The notes under the pieces are model-generated. The model searched no databases. It was not told the origin of the DNA and was given only the letters and a program-made list of their open reading frames with translations. A DNA stretch of 18,428 bases from SVTX01 sp051867975 (GTDB taxonomy: Bacteria > Bacillota > Clostridia > Oscillospirales > CAG-272), in assembly GCA_051867975.1 (NCBI GenBank), contig JBJDZM010000007.1, positions 1-18,428 of the forward strand. The letters are read 5' to 3'. Shown piece after piece: positions 7,874-15,587 of the stretch (its first letter is position 1; each line of letters opens with the position of its first letter). The position numbers and the translations under genes are program-made.

Positions 7874-7899
7874 TTTTACACGCTCTTTTGCGTGTAAAA
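7874..7899. repeat. 10-bp inverted repeat between the divergent promoters
   Basis: TTTTACACGC-TCTTTT-GCGTGTAAAA, perfect arms. No U-run follows on either strand, so it is not a terminator. Its centre lies about 50 bp upstream of the dap -35 box and about 100 bp upstream of the his -35 box. It could be a protein-binding site for either promoter. The rest of 7800-7930 is AT-rich without a gene. Confidence 0.5.
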
Positions 7900-7936
7900 T
7901 CTGGGAACAAAGATGTAGTTTTTGCACTAAAACCTA

Positions 7937-7965
7937 TTGACAAAGATAAAAAAGGGTGATATACT
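7937..7965 (+). promoter_or_regulatory. Promoter of the dap-lys operon
   Basis: TTGACA (7937-7942), 17 nt, TATACT (7960-7965): near-perfect sigma-70/sigma-A consensus. Transcription would begin around 7972, immediately ahead of the riboswitch aptamer. Confidence 0.85.
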
Positions 7966-7971
7966 GTCGGT

Positions 7972-8143
7972 ATACGATAGAGGCGCACCTGATTATCAGT
8001 ATCCGTCGCGTAAAGCCTGCGTGGGCGTTGCGGCGGTGAAAGGACTCGGTGCCGAAGGGGGTTTTGTACGCAAAAAACCGCTCTGGCATAACGGATAATA
8101 TCCGCTCTGCTGTCGTTGCGGGACACCGCACGGAGTGCTATCT
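7972..8143 (+). ncRNA. Lysine riboswitch aptamer (L box)
   Basis: Senses lysine in the nascent mRNA and controls dapA-dapB-lysA and the membrane protein behind them. Conserved L-box segments occur in order: GATAGAGGCGC (7976-7986), GTGAAAGGAC followed by GGTGCCGAAG (8036-8057 region), CTCTGGC (8081-8087), TGCTGTCG (8108-8115) and GGAGTGCTATC (8132-8142). P1 is GATAG 7976-7980 with CTATC 8138-8142. The layout matches the well-known B. subtilis lysC leader, and the downstream genes are the expected targets. Confidence 0.93.
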
Positions 8144-8164
8144 GCTTACTTTATTTTCATAAAG

Positions 8165-8199
8165 TCAGGTGCGCCGTTTTCACGGCTTGTTTTACTTTA
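8165..8199 (+). terminator. Riboswitch expression platform with first candidate terminator
   Basis: TCAGGTGCGCC (8165-8175) is perfectly complementary over 11 nt to GGCGCACCTGA (7982-7992) at the 5' side of the aptamer. The same bases overlap the left arm of a hairpin GCCGT-TTTC-ACGGC (8173-8186) that is followed by the U-rich TTGTTTTACTTT. Pairing with the aptamer strand and formation of the hairpin exclude each other, so lysine binding would free the hairpin and stop transcription. The stem is only 5 bp. The logic is inferred from base pairing by eye. Confidence 0.6.
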
Positions 8200-8217
8200 T
8201 GGGGCAAAACCTTGGAG

Positions 8218-8255
8218 GCAGAGAACATTTTGTGTGTTCCCTGCTTTGATTTTTG
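8218..8255 (+). terminator. Second terminator-like hairpin upstream of dapA
   Basis: GCAG-A-GAACA (8218-8227) pairs with TGTTC-C-CTGC (8235-8244), a 9-bp stem with one A/C mismatch, followed by TTTGATTTTTG. It lies 37 nt before the dapA start and may be the main or back-up stop of the riboswitch. No clear anti-terminator strand for it was found. Confidence 0.6.
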
Positions 8256-8291
8256 TAAAAAAATAAAGAAAAAAATTCGGAGGATCAAACC

Positions 8292-9176
8292 ATGAAAAAA
8301 ACTGTTTTTACCGGTGCGGCAACTGCCATTATTACTCCCTTCAAGGGCGGTAAAATCGATTATGAGAGCTTTGAGAGGCTCATAAATTGGCAGATAGACG
8401 AGGGGATAGATGCCATCGTCGTCTGCGGCACGACGGGTGAGGCATCGACGCTTACCGACGATGAACACAGAGACGCTATCAAATTCTGCGTTGACACGGT
8501 AGCGGGAAGAGTACCGGTCATTGCGGGTACAGGCTCAAACGATACCGCCTATGCAATCGAGCTTACAAATCACGCTTGTGAAGCCGGAGCCGACGCGGTG
8601 CTTGTCGTCACCCCCTACTACAACAAGGCAACTCAAAAGGGTCTTATCGAGATGTTCACCGCAATCGCCGACGCATCGACAAAGCCCGTCATCCTATACA
8701 ACGTTCCCTCTCGCACAGGCTGCAATATTCTCCCCGCAACCGCCGCAAAGCTTGCGGAGCATGAGAATATCGTTGCAATTAAAGAGGCCTCGGGAAATCT
8801 TTCTCAGGTTGCCGAGCTTGCGCACCTTGTAGGCGACAAGCTTGATATCTATTCGGGAAACGACGACCAGATACTCCCCATCCTGTCTTTAGGCGGAAAG
8901 GGTGTCATTTCGGTGCTTTCAAACCCGATGCCGCGAGAGACCAGCAAGATGTGCCACGACTTTATGAACGGCAACATCGCAGACGCGCGCCGCGCACAGC
9001 TTGATCTCGTTCCCTTCATAAGCGCGCTTTTCAGCGAGGTAAATCCCATTCCCGTAAAGGCTTGCATGTCGCTTATGGGCTTTTGCGAGAACAGCGTTCG
9101 TTCCCCTCTTACGGTCATGGAGAGCGAGCATGAAAATAAAATGGCTGATATTATGAAAGGTCTCGGACTTATCTGA
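8292..9176 (+). CDS. dapA: DapA: 4-hydroxy-tetrahydrodipicolinate synthase
   Basis: First enzyme of the lysine/DAP branch; condenses pyruvate with aspartate semialdehyde. TIM-barrel class I aldolase with Schiff-base Lys164 (VAIKEASGN), Tyr136 (ILYNVPSR), Arg141 and Thr47-Thr48 (VCGTTGEAST). At 294 residues the length is normal. GGAGGA at 8279-8284 stands 7 nt before the ATG. It is the first gene behind the lysine riboswitch, so lysine represses it at the RNA level. Related N-acetylneuraminate lyases are excluded by the dapB-lysA context. Confidence 0.97.
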   Translation: MKKTVFTGAATAIITPFKGGKIDYESFERLINWQIDEGIDAIVVCGTTGEASTLTDDEHRDAIKFCVDTVAGRVPVIAGTGSNDTAYAIELTNHACEAGADAVLVVTPYYNKATQKGLIEMFTAIADASTKPVILYNVPSRTGCNILPATAAKLAEHENIVAIKEASGNLSQVAELAHLVGDKLDIYSGNDDQILPILSLGGKGVISVLSNPMPRETSKMCHDFMNGNIADARRAQLDLVPFISALFSEVNPIPVKACMSLMGFCENSVRSPLTVMESEHENKMADIMKGLGLI

Positions 9177-9178
9177 TT

Positions 9179-9922
9179 ATGAAGATACTTGTAAACGGAA
9201 TCGGCGGCAGAATGGGCGCCGAGGTCAAGAAAATGATACTTGACGGATACCGTGGCGCAGAGCTTTGCTGCGGCGTGGACATAAATCCCGTCGCCGCAGA
9301 GGCTCCCGTCTACACCTCCTTTGCCGACGTCAAGGAAACTCCCGACTGCATTATTGATTTTTCACACCACACGGCAACAAAAGCCCTGCTTGAATATGCC
9401 ACTTCAAAAAAAGTCCCCGTCGTTATCTGCACGACAGGTCACGATGAGGATGAGTTGCAGCTTATAACCGACGCATCAAAGGAAATCGCGGTTTTCCATT
9501 CGGCGAATATGTCTCTCGGCGTAGCACTTCTTTGCGAGCTTGCAAAAACCGCCGCAAAGACCTTCCCCGATGCCGACATTGAGATCATCGAAAAGCACCA
9601 CAACCGCAAGTTAGACGCTCCGAGCGGAACCGCTCTCTTGCTGGCGCGCGAGATACAGAAGATAAGAGAGAAGGCATTTTTCTCCTTCGGCAGACAGGGA
9701 CAAGCTAAGCGAATGAAGGACGAGATCGGCATACATGCAGTCCGAATGGGCAATATTATCGGTGAACACGAGGTTATCATCGGCACCGACACGCAGACGA
9801 TAACATTGAAGCACGAGGCACACAGCCGCTCCCTCTTTGCCGAGGGCGCAATCGTTGCCGCAGACTTTATTTTGAACAAGGGTGCAGGTCTGTATGACAT
9901 GCACAGTATGATTGGCGGTTAA
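9179..9922 (+). CDS. dapB: DapB: 4-hydroxy-tetrahydrodipicolinate reductase
   Basis: NAD(P)H-dependent reductase for the second step of the DAP pathway. The nucleotide-binding loop is NGIGGRMG (6-13). The substrate and catalytic segment EKHHNRKLDAPSGTA holds His140, His141 and Lys144. At 247 residues it is slightly short but complete. It starts 2 nt after the dapA stop, so the two are probably translationally coupled. Confidence 0.97.
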   Translation: MKILVNGIGGRMGAEVKKMILDGYRGAELCCGVDINPVAAEAPVYTSFADVKETPDCIIDFSHHTATKALLEYATSKKVPVVICTTGHDEDELQLITDASKEIAVFHSANMSLGVALLCELAKTAAKTFPDADIEIIEKHHNRKLDAPSGTALLLAREIQKIREKAFFSFGRQGQAKRMKDEIGIHAVRMGNIIGEHEVIIGTDTQTITLKHEAHSRSLFAEGAIVAADFILNKGAGLYDMHSMIGG

Positions 9923-9926
9923 ATTT

Positions 9927-11237
9927 ATGAAAGAATTTATTTGTAACAATTTATCGGTAAATGAGGCGGGACATCTCTGCTTTTCGGGACTTGACACCGT
10001 AAGTCTCGCAGAAAAACACGGCACCCCTCTCTACCTTATGGACGAAAACAAAATACGCGAAAATTGCCGTACCTACGTCTGCGCGATGCGCGATGCCTTC
10101 GGTCCCGACGCGCTTCCCCTCTACGCCAGCAAGGCGGCATCGTTTAAGCAGATGTACCGCATCGTGCGCGAGGAAGGCATGGGAACCGACATTGTGTCAT
10201 CCGGCGAGCTTTACACCGCGGCAAGTGTGTCCTTTCCGCTTGAAAAGGCATATTTCCACAGCAACAACAAAACCGATGCCGATATCGCCTATGCCATTGA
10301 CGAGGGCGTGGGTTATTTCGTCGTCGATAACGTCGAGGAGCTCGACGCTATCGACAGAATCGCGGGCGAGAAGTCGGTAAAACAAAAAATTCTTCTCCGC
10401 CTGACTCCCGGAATCGACCCTCACACGTATGAGGCGGTCGCAACGGGAAAGGTCGACTCGAAATTCGGCTCAGCTATCGAGACGGGACAAGCCGAGCAGA
10501 TTGCAAAATACGCAACAGAGCTTGAAAACATTGAACTCTGCGGCTTCCATTGCCACGTCGGCTCTCAGGTCTTTGACTCCGACGTTTTCCTGCGCGCAGG
10601 TGAGATAATGCTCGATTTTATCGCTCTCATGAAGAGAAAGTACGGCTTTGTCACTCGTGAGCTTGATCTTGGCGGCGGTTACGGCGTACGCTACACCGAG
10701 AATGACCCGACGATAGACATCGCCGCAAATATTCATCTCGTTGCGGCTCATATGAAGGCGTATTGCGAAAAGCTCGGAATTTCCCTGCCCTCCGTGCGGA
10801 TGGAGCCGGGACGGAGCATCGTAGCGAATGCAGGAATGACTCTTTACACCGCAGGCACCGTTAAGCGTATTCCGGGATACAAAAACTACGTCTCGATCGA
10901 CGGCGGCATGACCGACAATCCGCGTTATGCCCTCTATAAGTCCGCATACACAGTCTGCCTTGCGAACAGAATGAACTCGCAATCCCCTACCTTCAAGTGT
11001 ACCATCGCAGGACGTTGCTGTGAGTCGGGCGACCTCATTCAGGAAAATGTCACTCTCCCTGCCGACATCACGCGCGGCGATATCATCGCAGTGCTGACAA
11101 CGGGAGCATACAATTACTCAATGTCCTCACACTACAACCGCCTGCCGAAGCCCCCCGTCGTTATGCTCAAAGACGGCGAGGATTACATAGCAGTCAGACG
11201 CGAAACACCCGAGGACGTTTGCAGAAACGACATTTAA
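9927..11237 (+). CDS. lysA: LysA: diaminopimelate decarboxylase
   Basis: PLP enzyme (fold type III, alanine racemase-like barrel) that decarboxylates meso-DAP to lysine. The PLP lysine is Lys69 in LPLYASKAASF; HCHVGSQ, ELDLGGGYGV, EPGRSIV and the C-terminal CCESGDL contribute to substrate and dimer-interface active sites. The ATG at 9927 (4 nt after dapB) is preferred, since GGCGG lies about 8 nt before it; an upstream TTG at 9912 would overlap dapB and lacks a ribosome binding site. From the ATG it has 436 residues, normal length. The DAP-making steps between DapB and LysA are not in the window. Confidence 0.96.
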   Translation: MKEFICNNLSVNEAGHLCFSGLDTVSLAEKHGTPLYLMDENKIRENCRTYVCAMRDAFGPDALPLYASKAASFKQMYRIVREEGMGTDIVSSGELYTAASVSFPLEKAYFHSNNKTDADIAYAIDEGVGYFVVDNVEELDAIDRIAGEKSVKQKILLRLTPGIDPHTYEAVATGKVDSKFGSAIETGQAEQIAKYATELENIELCGFHCHVGSQVFDSDVFLRAGEIMLDFIALMKRKYGFVTRELDLGGGYGVRYTENDPTIDIAANIHLVAAHMKAYCEKLGISLPSVRMEPGRSIVANAGMTLYTAGTVKRIPGYKNYVSIDGGMTDNPRYALYKSAYTVCLANRMNSQSPTFKCTIAGRCCESGDLIQENVTLPADITRGDIIAVLTTGAYNYSMSSHYNRLPKPPVVMLKDGEDYIAVRRETPEDVCRNDI

Positions 11238-11260
11238 TTCTATTTTTCAGAGGATTTTTT

Positions 11261-12772
11261 ATGGACGGTTTGGCAGAACAGCAGAACCAAATGTACCAAA
11301 ATATTTCAGAGGAACGCATGAGAAAAAACAGCCTTGCGTTTAAAGTCTTCATTGGCTTCCTCACGCTCTCCTTTTTTGCCGCCACACCCGTGGCGGCATT
11401 GGTGACGGGCATTGACCTTGAAACCTTCTTTCAAAACCTGCGATTGATAGTTACAGGTCCTTCAAAGCTTGTAACCGACTATTTTGCGCTCGGTTGCCTA
11501 TCCAGCACGCTCTTTAATGCCGCAGTTTGCGGTCTCGCCTGCGCACTCATCGTAACGATAAGCCGTGCGCGTGCGACCGCAACGACGTTTGCGGCATACA
11601 TGCTGGTAATTGCGCACTGCTTTTACGGACTCAACATGATAAATATGTGGTTCCCCTTTCTCGGAGTCCTCATATATTGCCTTGTAAGAAGGCTCTCATT
11701 CGGCAACAATCTCCATATTGCGATGTTTTCAACGGCGCTGGCACCCTTCTTCACCGACTTTCTCTTCTACTATCCGCCCGGACGTTCGCTGACGATAGGC
11801 GGCATCAGTGTGCTTGGTATTGTTATGTCGGTATTGTTCGGTATCGCATCTGGATTTATTGTCCCCGCGCTGATTCACGGAACCGCTCCGATGCACAAGG
11901 GCTTTTCAATGTATAAAGCAGGACTTGCGCTCGGTCTTCTCGGAATTTTTGTGTATTGCTTTCTCTATAAAACACTCGGAGTCAAATCCCTTGAATTTGT
12001 CGTCGACCCCGACGGCTCAAGTGAGAAATTCGGAAAAACATACTATATTTTCATGAATGTGTTTTTCGCCTTCATTTTTCTCGCCGCGCTGATTATCGGC
12101 TTTTTCTTGAACGGAAAAAGCTTCCGCAACTACAATAAACTAACCGACTGCTCGGGATACGGGCTTGATTTCGCAGATAAATTCGGAATGCCTCTCTGCC
12201 TTATCAACTTCGGCGTTTACGGATTTTGTATCCTCGCGTATCTCAATATAGTGTTCCTCCTCCCTACGTTTATTCCTTTTTTGCCTGACGGTGTAGGATT
12301 TACAGGTCCAACGGCAGGTGTCGTATTTGCCGCGCTCACCTTCTCCGCGGACGGTCAGCACCCCAAAAACGTCGCTCCGATAGTGGTAGGATATACCCTG
12401 CTTTTCGCAGTCGTATGTGCGATCTGCCTGATTGCAGGCGCGGACATGCCGTGGACGCTCTCGACTCAGGCGTATATAAACGCGCTTGCCTTCGCAACCG
12501 GACTCTGCCCGATAGCCGGAGTCTACGGCTTCAAGTACGGCGTTATCGCAGGCGTTTTCAGCGCGATAATCTGCACCTCGACCGCTGCCATGCACGGCGG
12601 ATTTGTCCTCTATAACGGCGGATTTAACGCAGGTCTTGCCGCACTTATTCTCATTCCCGTCTTTGAGTTTTATAATATTAAACAGAAAAAGCTCGATAAC
12701 GACGACGTGATTGAAATAACCGAAGGTGAAAAAAGAGAGCGCTTAAGACCTCTGAAACGAAACCGCAAGTAA
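11261..12772 (+). CDS. Polytopic membrane protein, DUF1576-like, in the lysine operon
   Basis: Function unknown. From memory it resembles the DUF1576 family of Firmicute membrane proteins (GFTGPTAGVVFAALTF and DGQHPKNVAP are the reason). It has many hydrophobic stretches, about ten or more membrane segments, a charged N-terminus and a charged cytoplasm-type tail (from about residue 471). Two segments look duplicated: MHKGFSMYKAGLALGL (about 211-226) and MHGGFVLYNGGFNAGL (about 444-459), 8 of 16 identical, pointing to a two-repeat transporter- or channel-like fold. The ATG at 11261 is chosen because AGAGGA lies 6 nt before it; an upstream ATG at 11219 inside lysA is possible but lacks a ribosome binding site. 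It begins 23 nt after lysA with no promoter or terminator between, and a bidirectional terminator follows, so it is probably lysine-riboswitch controlled. A role in moving lysine, DAP or a related compound is inference. Confidence 0.75.
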   Translation: MDGLAEQQNQMYQNISEERMRKNSLAFKVFIGFLTLSFFAATPVAALVTGIDLETFFQNLRLIVTGPSKLVTDYFALGCLSSTLFNAAVCGLACALIVTISRARATATTFAAYMLVIAHCFYGLNMINMWFPFLGVLIYCLVRRLSFGNNLHIAMFSTALAPFFTDFLFYYPPGRSLTIGGISVLGIVMSVLFGIASGFIVPALIHGTAPMHKGFSMYKAGLALGLLGIFVYCFLYKTLGVKSLEFVVDPDGSSEKFGKTYYIFMNVFFAFIFLAALIIGFFLNGKSFRNYNKLTDCSGYGLDFADKFGMPLCLINFGVYGFCILAYLNIVFLLPTFIPFLPDGVGFTGPTAGVVFAALTFSADGQHPKNVAPIVVGYTLLFAVVCAICLIAGADMPWTLSTQAYINALAFATGLCPIAGVYGFKYGVIAGVFSAIICTSTAAMHGGFVLYNGGFNAGLAALILIPVFEFYNIKQKKLDNDDVIEITEGEKRERLRPLKRNRK

Positions 12773-12782
12773 TTAATTGTTG

Positions 12783-12826
12783 AAAAAAAACAAGAACGGC
12801 TCGAATTTTCGTTCTTGTTTTTTTTT
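12783..12826. terminator. Bidirectional terminator between converging genes
   Basis: Eight A then CAAGAACG (12791-12798), an 11-nt loop, CGTTCTTG (12810-12817) and nine T. It ends the lysine operon on the plus strand and the AraC-type gene on the minus strand. Confidence 0.92.
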
Positions 12827-12837
12827 AGAAGTACCCT

Positions 12838-13614
12838 TTATGTATTGCAATTTTTCATATATGCGGCAGGCGTTGTGCCGACCTCGGCTTTAAACTGCCT
12901 TATAAAGTGATATACGTTGCTCCAGCCCGACATTTCGGAAACCTCGGTCAGCGTATGATTGCCGAGCGACAAAAGGTAGGTTGCTTTTGATACACGCGCG
13001 CTTATCAAGTCGGATTTAGGAGATACTCCGAATATTTCCTTATACAATACCGAAAACCTCGACCGACTCAGACCGAGATTTTTATACATATCCTCGACCG
13101 AGTAATAATGACTTGGGTGTCTGTAAATATCAATGCGCAGTTTGCGCATCACATTACCGTATCGGTGATTTTGTTTTCCGCATGAAAAACGGGCAATATT
13201 AACCATAAGACGAGAGACTTCCGCCGAGATAAGTTCGCGGTAATAATCATCCTTGAAAATAAGCTCATCCTCACAATGCTTTATCATTGAAGTGATAAAA
13301 TCATTCTCGGTCAATGTAAAAAAGGCGTTTGTGTCAATTTTCATTTTTGAAAAAACCGTCTCGTCGGTAGGGAAAAAATGCATCCAGTCGTGGATAAGGT
13401 CGCATCCGTCCGTGTAAAGCTCGTGCGGCGTACCCGGAGTGAGGATTATGCACGTGCCGGGTATCAATGAATGTATTTTGCCCGAAAGAGTCACTTTCGC
13501 AGGCGTTTTGAAGTGAAGGAAAAGATATTCGCCTACACCGTGCGGTCTGCGAAGTGAAAATCCTTCGGGTTCTCTGCCGTTATGTTTCGTCCGTATCACA
13601 TCAAAATCAATCAT
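12838..13614 (-). CDS. AraC-family transcriptional regulator
   Basis: DNA-binding regulator of 258 residues. The N-terminal half looks like a cupin-type ligand-binding domain (LFLHFKTPAKVTLSGK and LTPGTPHELYT, about residues 27-70). The C-terminal part (about 160-256) carries the two AraC helix-turn-helix motifs: SVEDMYKNLGLSRSRFSVLYKE, written here as SVEDMYKNLGLSRSR plus FSVLYKEIFGVSP, and LTEVSEMSGWSNVYHFIRQF with the family-typical FK and PAAY ending. The ATG at 13614 is used because AAAGGA lies 7 nt before it; the TTG at 13620 is too close. It is divergent from the glycoside hydrolase gene and shares its control region, so a sugar-responsive activator of that gene is likely. The ligand is unknown. 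Confidence 0.9.
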   Translation of the reverse strand: MIDFDVIRTKHNGREPEGFSLRRPHGVGEYLFLHFKTPAKVTLSGKIHSLIPGTCIILTPGTPHELYTDGCDLIHDWMHFFPTDETVFSKMKIDTNAFFTLTENDFITSMIKHCEDELIFKDDYYRELISAEVSRLMVNIARFSCGKQNHRYGNVMRKLRIDIYRHPSHYYSVEDMYKNLGLSRSRFSVLYKEIFGVSPKSDLISARVSKATYLLSLGNHTLTEVSEMSGWSNVYHFIRQFKAEVGTTPAAYMKNCNT

Positions 13615-13652
13615 TATCAATTCCTTTCGGCTTATCGGTCGTTCTATGCATC

Positions 13653-13681
13653 ATTATATCAAAAATAAAACAAAATGTCAA
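13653..13681 (-). promoter_or_regulatory. Promoter of the AraC-type gene
   Basis: Minus strand TTGACA (complement of 13676-13681), 17 nt, TATAAT (complement of 13653-13658): perfect consensus, about 40 nt before the ATG. Confidence 0.85.
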
Positions 13682-13700
13682 TTATTTAAACAAAAATACA

Positions 13701-13729
13701 TTGACTCACTGCAATCTTAATAGTATAAT
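13701..13729 (+). promoter_or_regulatory. Promoter of the glycoside hydrolase gene
   Basis: TTGACT (13701-13706), 17 nt, TATAAT (13724-13729), only 19 bp from the divergent -35 box of the regulator gene. A small hairpin GCCGT-AAA-ACGGC (13747-13759) lies in the leader just before the ribosome binding site GGAG (13765-13768). An AraC operator would be expected nearby, but no clear direct repeat was found. Confidence 0.8.
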
Positions 13730-13777
13730 GAGTGCAAAAGTACAACGCCGTAAAACGGCAGATTGGAGAATAACAGA

Positions 13778-15517
13778 ATGGATACAAGCATGAATATTCC
13801 GAGACCCGAACACCCCAATCCCCAATGGGAAAGAAATAATTGGAGAAACCTAAACGGAGAATGGGAATTTGAATTTGATTTCAGCAAAAGTGCAAGAGAA
13901 AGAAAGCTCTTTGAAAAAGGCACTCTTAAAGATAAAATAATCGTTCCCTTTTGCCCCGAAAGCAAGCTTTCGGGAATTGGATATACCGATTTTATCCCTT
14001 CGGTATGCTATCGTAAAATAATTAACATAACCGAGTCAGAATTGTCCGGACGGGTATTCCTCCACTTCGGGGCGGTTGACTACCATTCTTTTTTATATGT
14101 CAACGGAAAGACGGCAGGAGAGCATATCGGCGGATATTCTTCGTTTAAATTTGAAATAACAAAGTATCTTCACGTTGGCGAAAACACACTTTTCGTTATT
14201 GCAGAGGATGACACAAAAAGCAGGACACAGCCAACGGGTAAACAAAGTCAAAAGCAAGATTCATACGATTACTTCTACACTCGGACAACGGGAATCTGGC
14301 AAACCGTCTGGCTTGAGTTTGCTCCTAAAGAATATGTCAAGTCCTGCAAATTCTATCCGAACATTGACACTTCATCTCTCACCGTTATAGGTGAGGCGGT
14401 CGGTGACGGAGATGTCTGCTTTGTCGCGAGTTACGAAGGAAAAGAGGTCGGATGCGTCAAAACAACGGTCAAACGTGGCGGATTTTATGCGGTAATACCG
14501 CTTTCCGAGCTTCATCTCTGGGAAATTGGTCACGGTAGGCTCTATGATTTGGATATCCGATTTGGAGATGATGAGGTAAAAAGCTATTTCGGTATGCGTG
14601 AGGTTTACCTTGATGGAATCAAATTCAAGCTCAACGGGGAAACTCGCTTTATGCGCATGGTTCTCGACCAGGGCTTCTATCCCGATGGAATATATACCGC
14701 GCGTGATGAGAGTTGTTTTGTAAATGACATCGCCATCTCGAAAGCAGTCGGATTTGACGGCGCACGTCTGCATCAGAAGGTGTTTGAAAAACGCTTTATT
14801 TACCACTGCGACAAAGAAGGCTATATCGTTTGGGGTGAGCACGCAAACTGGGGCATGGACTATACAAACGGTATCGCACAAGAGAATTTCGTCTGTGAAT
14901 GGCTTGAAATTATGGAACGTGATTTTAACAGTCCTGCGATCATCGGCTGGTGTCCGTTAAACGAAACGTGGGGCTATATTGAAAAGAATACTCCGCACAG
15001 ATTGCTCGAACTCACATACAAAATGACAAAGGTTTTCGACACAACACGTCCTTGCATAGATACAAGCGGAAACTACCATCTTACAGAAAAGGAGATACAC
15101 GATGTGCACGACTATGAACAAAATGTTGAGTTGTTCCGAGGCAATTACGCTCATATTGACGAGGGAATCGTGAATTGTCAGGTGCACAGACGGCACGAAG
15201 AAGACGTGCAACCGTATTGCGGAGAGCCAATCTTCGTCAGCGAATACGGCGGTATTAAGTGGGCTCCTGACAGTGAAAAAGGTTGGGGATACGGAAATGC
15301 TCCAAAAACTATTGAAGAATTCGCAGACAGATATTGCGGACTTACCTCTGCATTGATTGAAAATCCGTATATTACCGGCGCATGCTACACTCAGCTTTAC
15401 GATGTTGAGCAGGAGCAAAACGGTATCTATAATTATGACAGAACACCTAAATTCTCTCCCGAAATACAGGAAAGATTCAGACTTGCCATGCAAGCAAAAG
15501 CGGCGATTGAAAAATAA
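13778..15517 (+). CDS. Glycoside hydrolase family 2 (beta-galactosidase/beta-glucuronidase type)
   Basis: Retaining beta-glycosidase of 579 residues. Order: N-terminal jelly-roll sugar-binding domain (RPEHPNPQWERNNWRNLNGE, about 9-180), immunoglobulin-like domain (about 190-275), TIM barrel (about 280 to the end). The acid/base is Glu396 in GWCPLNETWGY and the nucleophile Glu489 in FVSEYGGIKW. GFDGARLHQKVFEKRF is the typical strand leading to the active site. There is no signal peptide, so it acts in the cytoplasm on imported short glycosides. It is a compact form without the extra C-terminal domains of LacZ; the exact sugar cannot be told. The ATG at 13778 has GGAG 9 nt before it; a TTG at 13763 overlaps that site. 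No sugar transporter is next to it. It looks more AT-rich than the his and dap genes. Confidence 0.93.
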   Translation: MDTSMNIPRPEHPNPQWERNNWRNLNGEWEFEFDFSKSARERKLFEKGTLKDKIIVPFCPESKLSGIGYTDFIPSVCYRKIINITESELSGRVFLHFGAVDYHSFLYVNGKTAGEHIGGYSSFKFEITKYLHVGENTLFVIAEDDTKSRTQPTGKQSQKQDSYDYFYTRTTGIWQTVWLEFAPKEYVKSCKFYPNIDTSSLTVIGEAVGDGDVCFVASYEGKEVGCVKTTVKRGGFYAVIPLSELHLWEIGHGRLYDLDIRFGDDEVKSYFGMREVYLDGIKFKLNGETRFMRMVLDQGFYPDGIYTARDESCFVNDIAISKAVGFDGARLHQKVFEKRFIYHCDKEGYIVWGEHANWGMDYTNGIAQENFVCEWLEIMERDFNSPAIIGWCPLNETWGYIEKNTPHRLLELTYKMTKVFDTTRPCIDTSGNYHLTEKEIHDVHDYEQNVELFRGNYAHIDEGIVNCQVHRRHEEDVQPYCGEPIFVSEYGGIKWAPDSEKGWGYGNAPKTIEEFADRYCGLTSALIENPYITGACYTQLYDVEQEQNGIYNYDRTPKFSPEIQERFRLAMQAKAAIEK

Positions 15518-15522
15518 ATGTA

Positions 15523-15587
15523 AATAAAAAACGAGCATATCTCGAAAGCGGACATTGTTTGTCTCATTCGGATATGCTTGTTTTATT
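15523..15587. terminator. Bidirectional terminator between the hydrolase gene and metA
   Basis: A long imperfect stem: AAAAC-G-AGCATATC (around 15528-15541) pairs with GATATGCT-T-GTTTT (15571-15584), with inner pairing CGAA/TTCG and GACA/TGTC. A-rich and T-rich flanks serve both strands. The right arm reaches the metA stop codon. Confidence 0.85.

Noticed and set aside
7860..8126. Minus-strand frames opposite the lysine riboswitch
   Set aside because: They cover the conserved aptamer and promoter and have no protein-like features.
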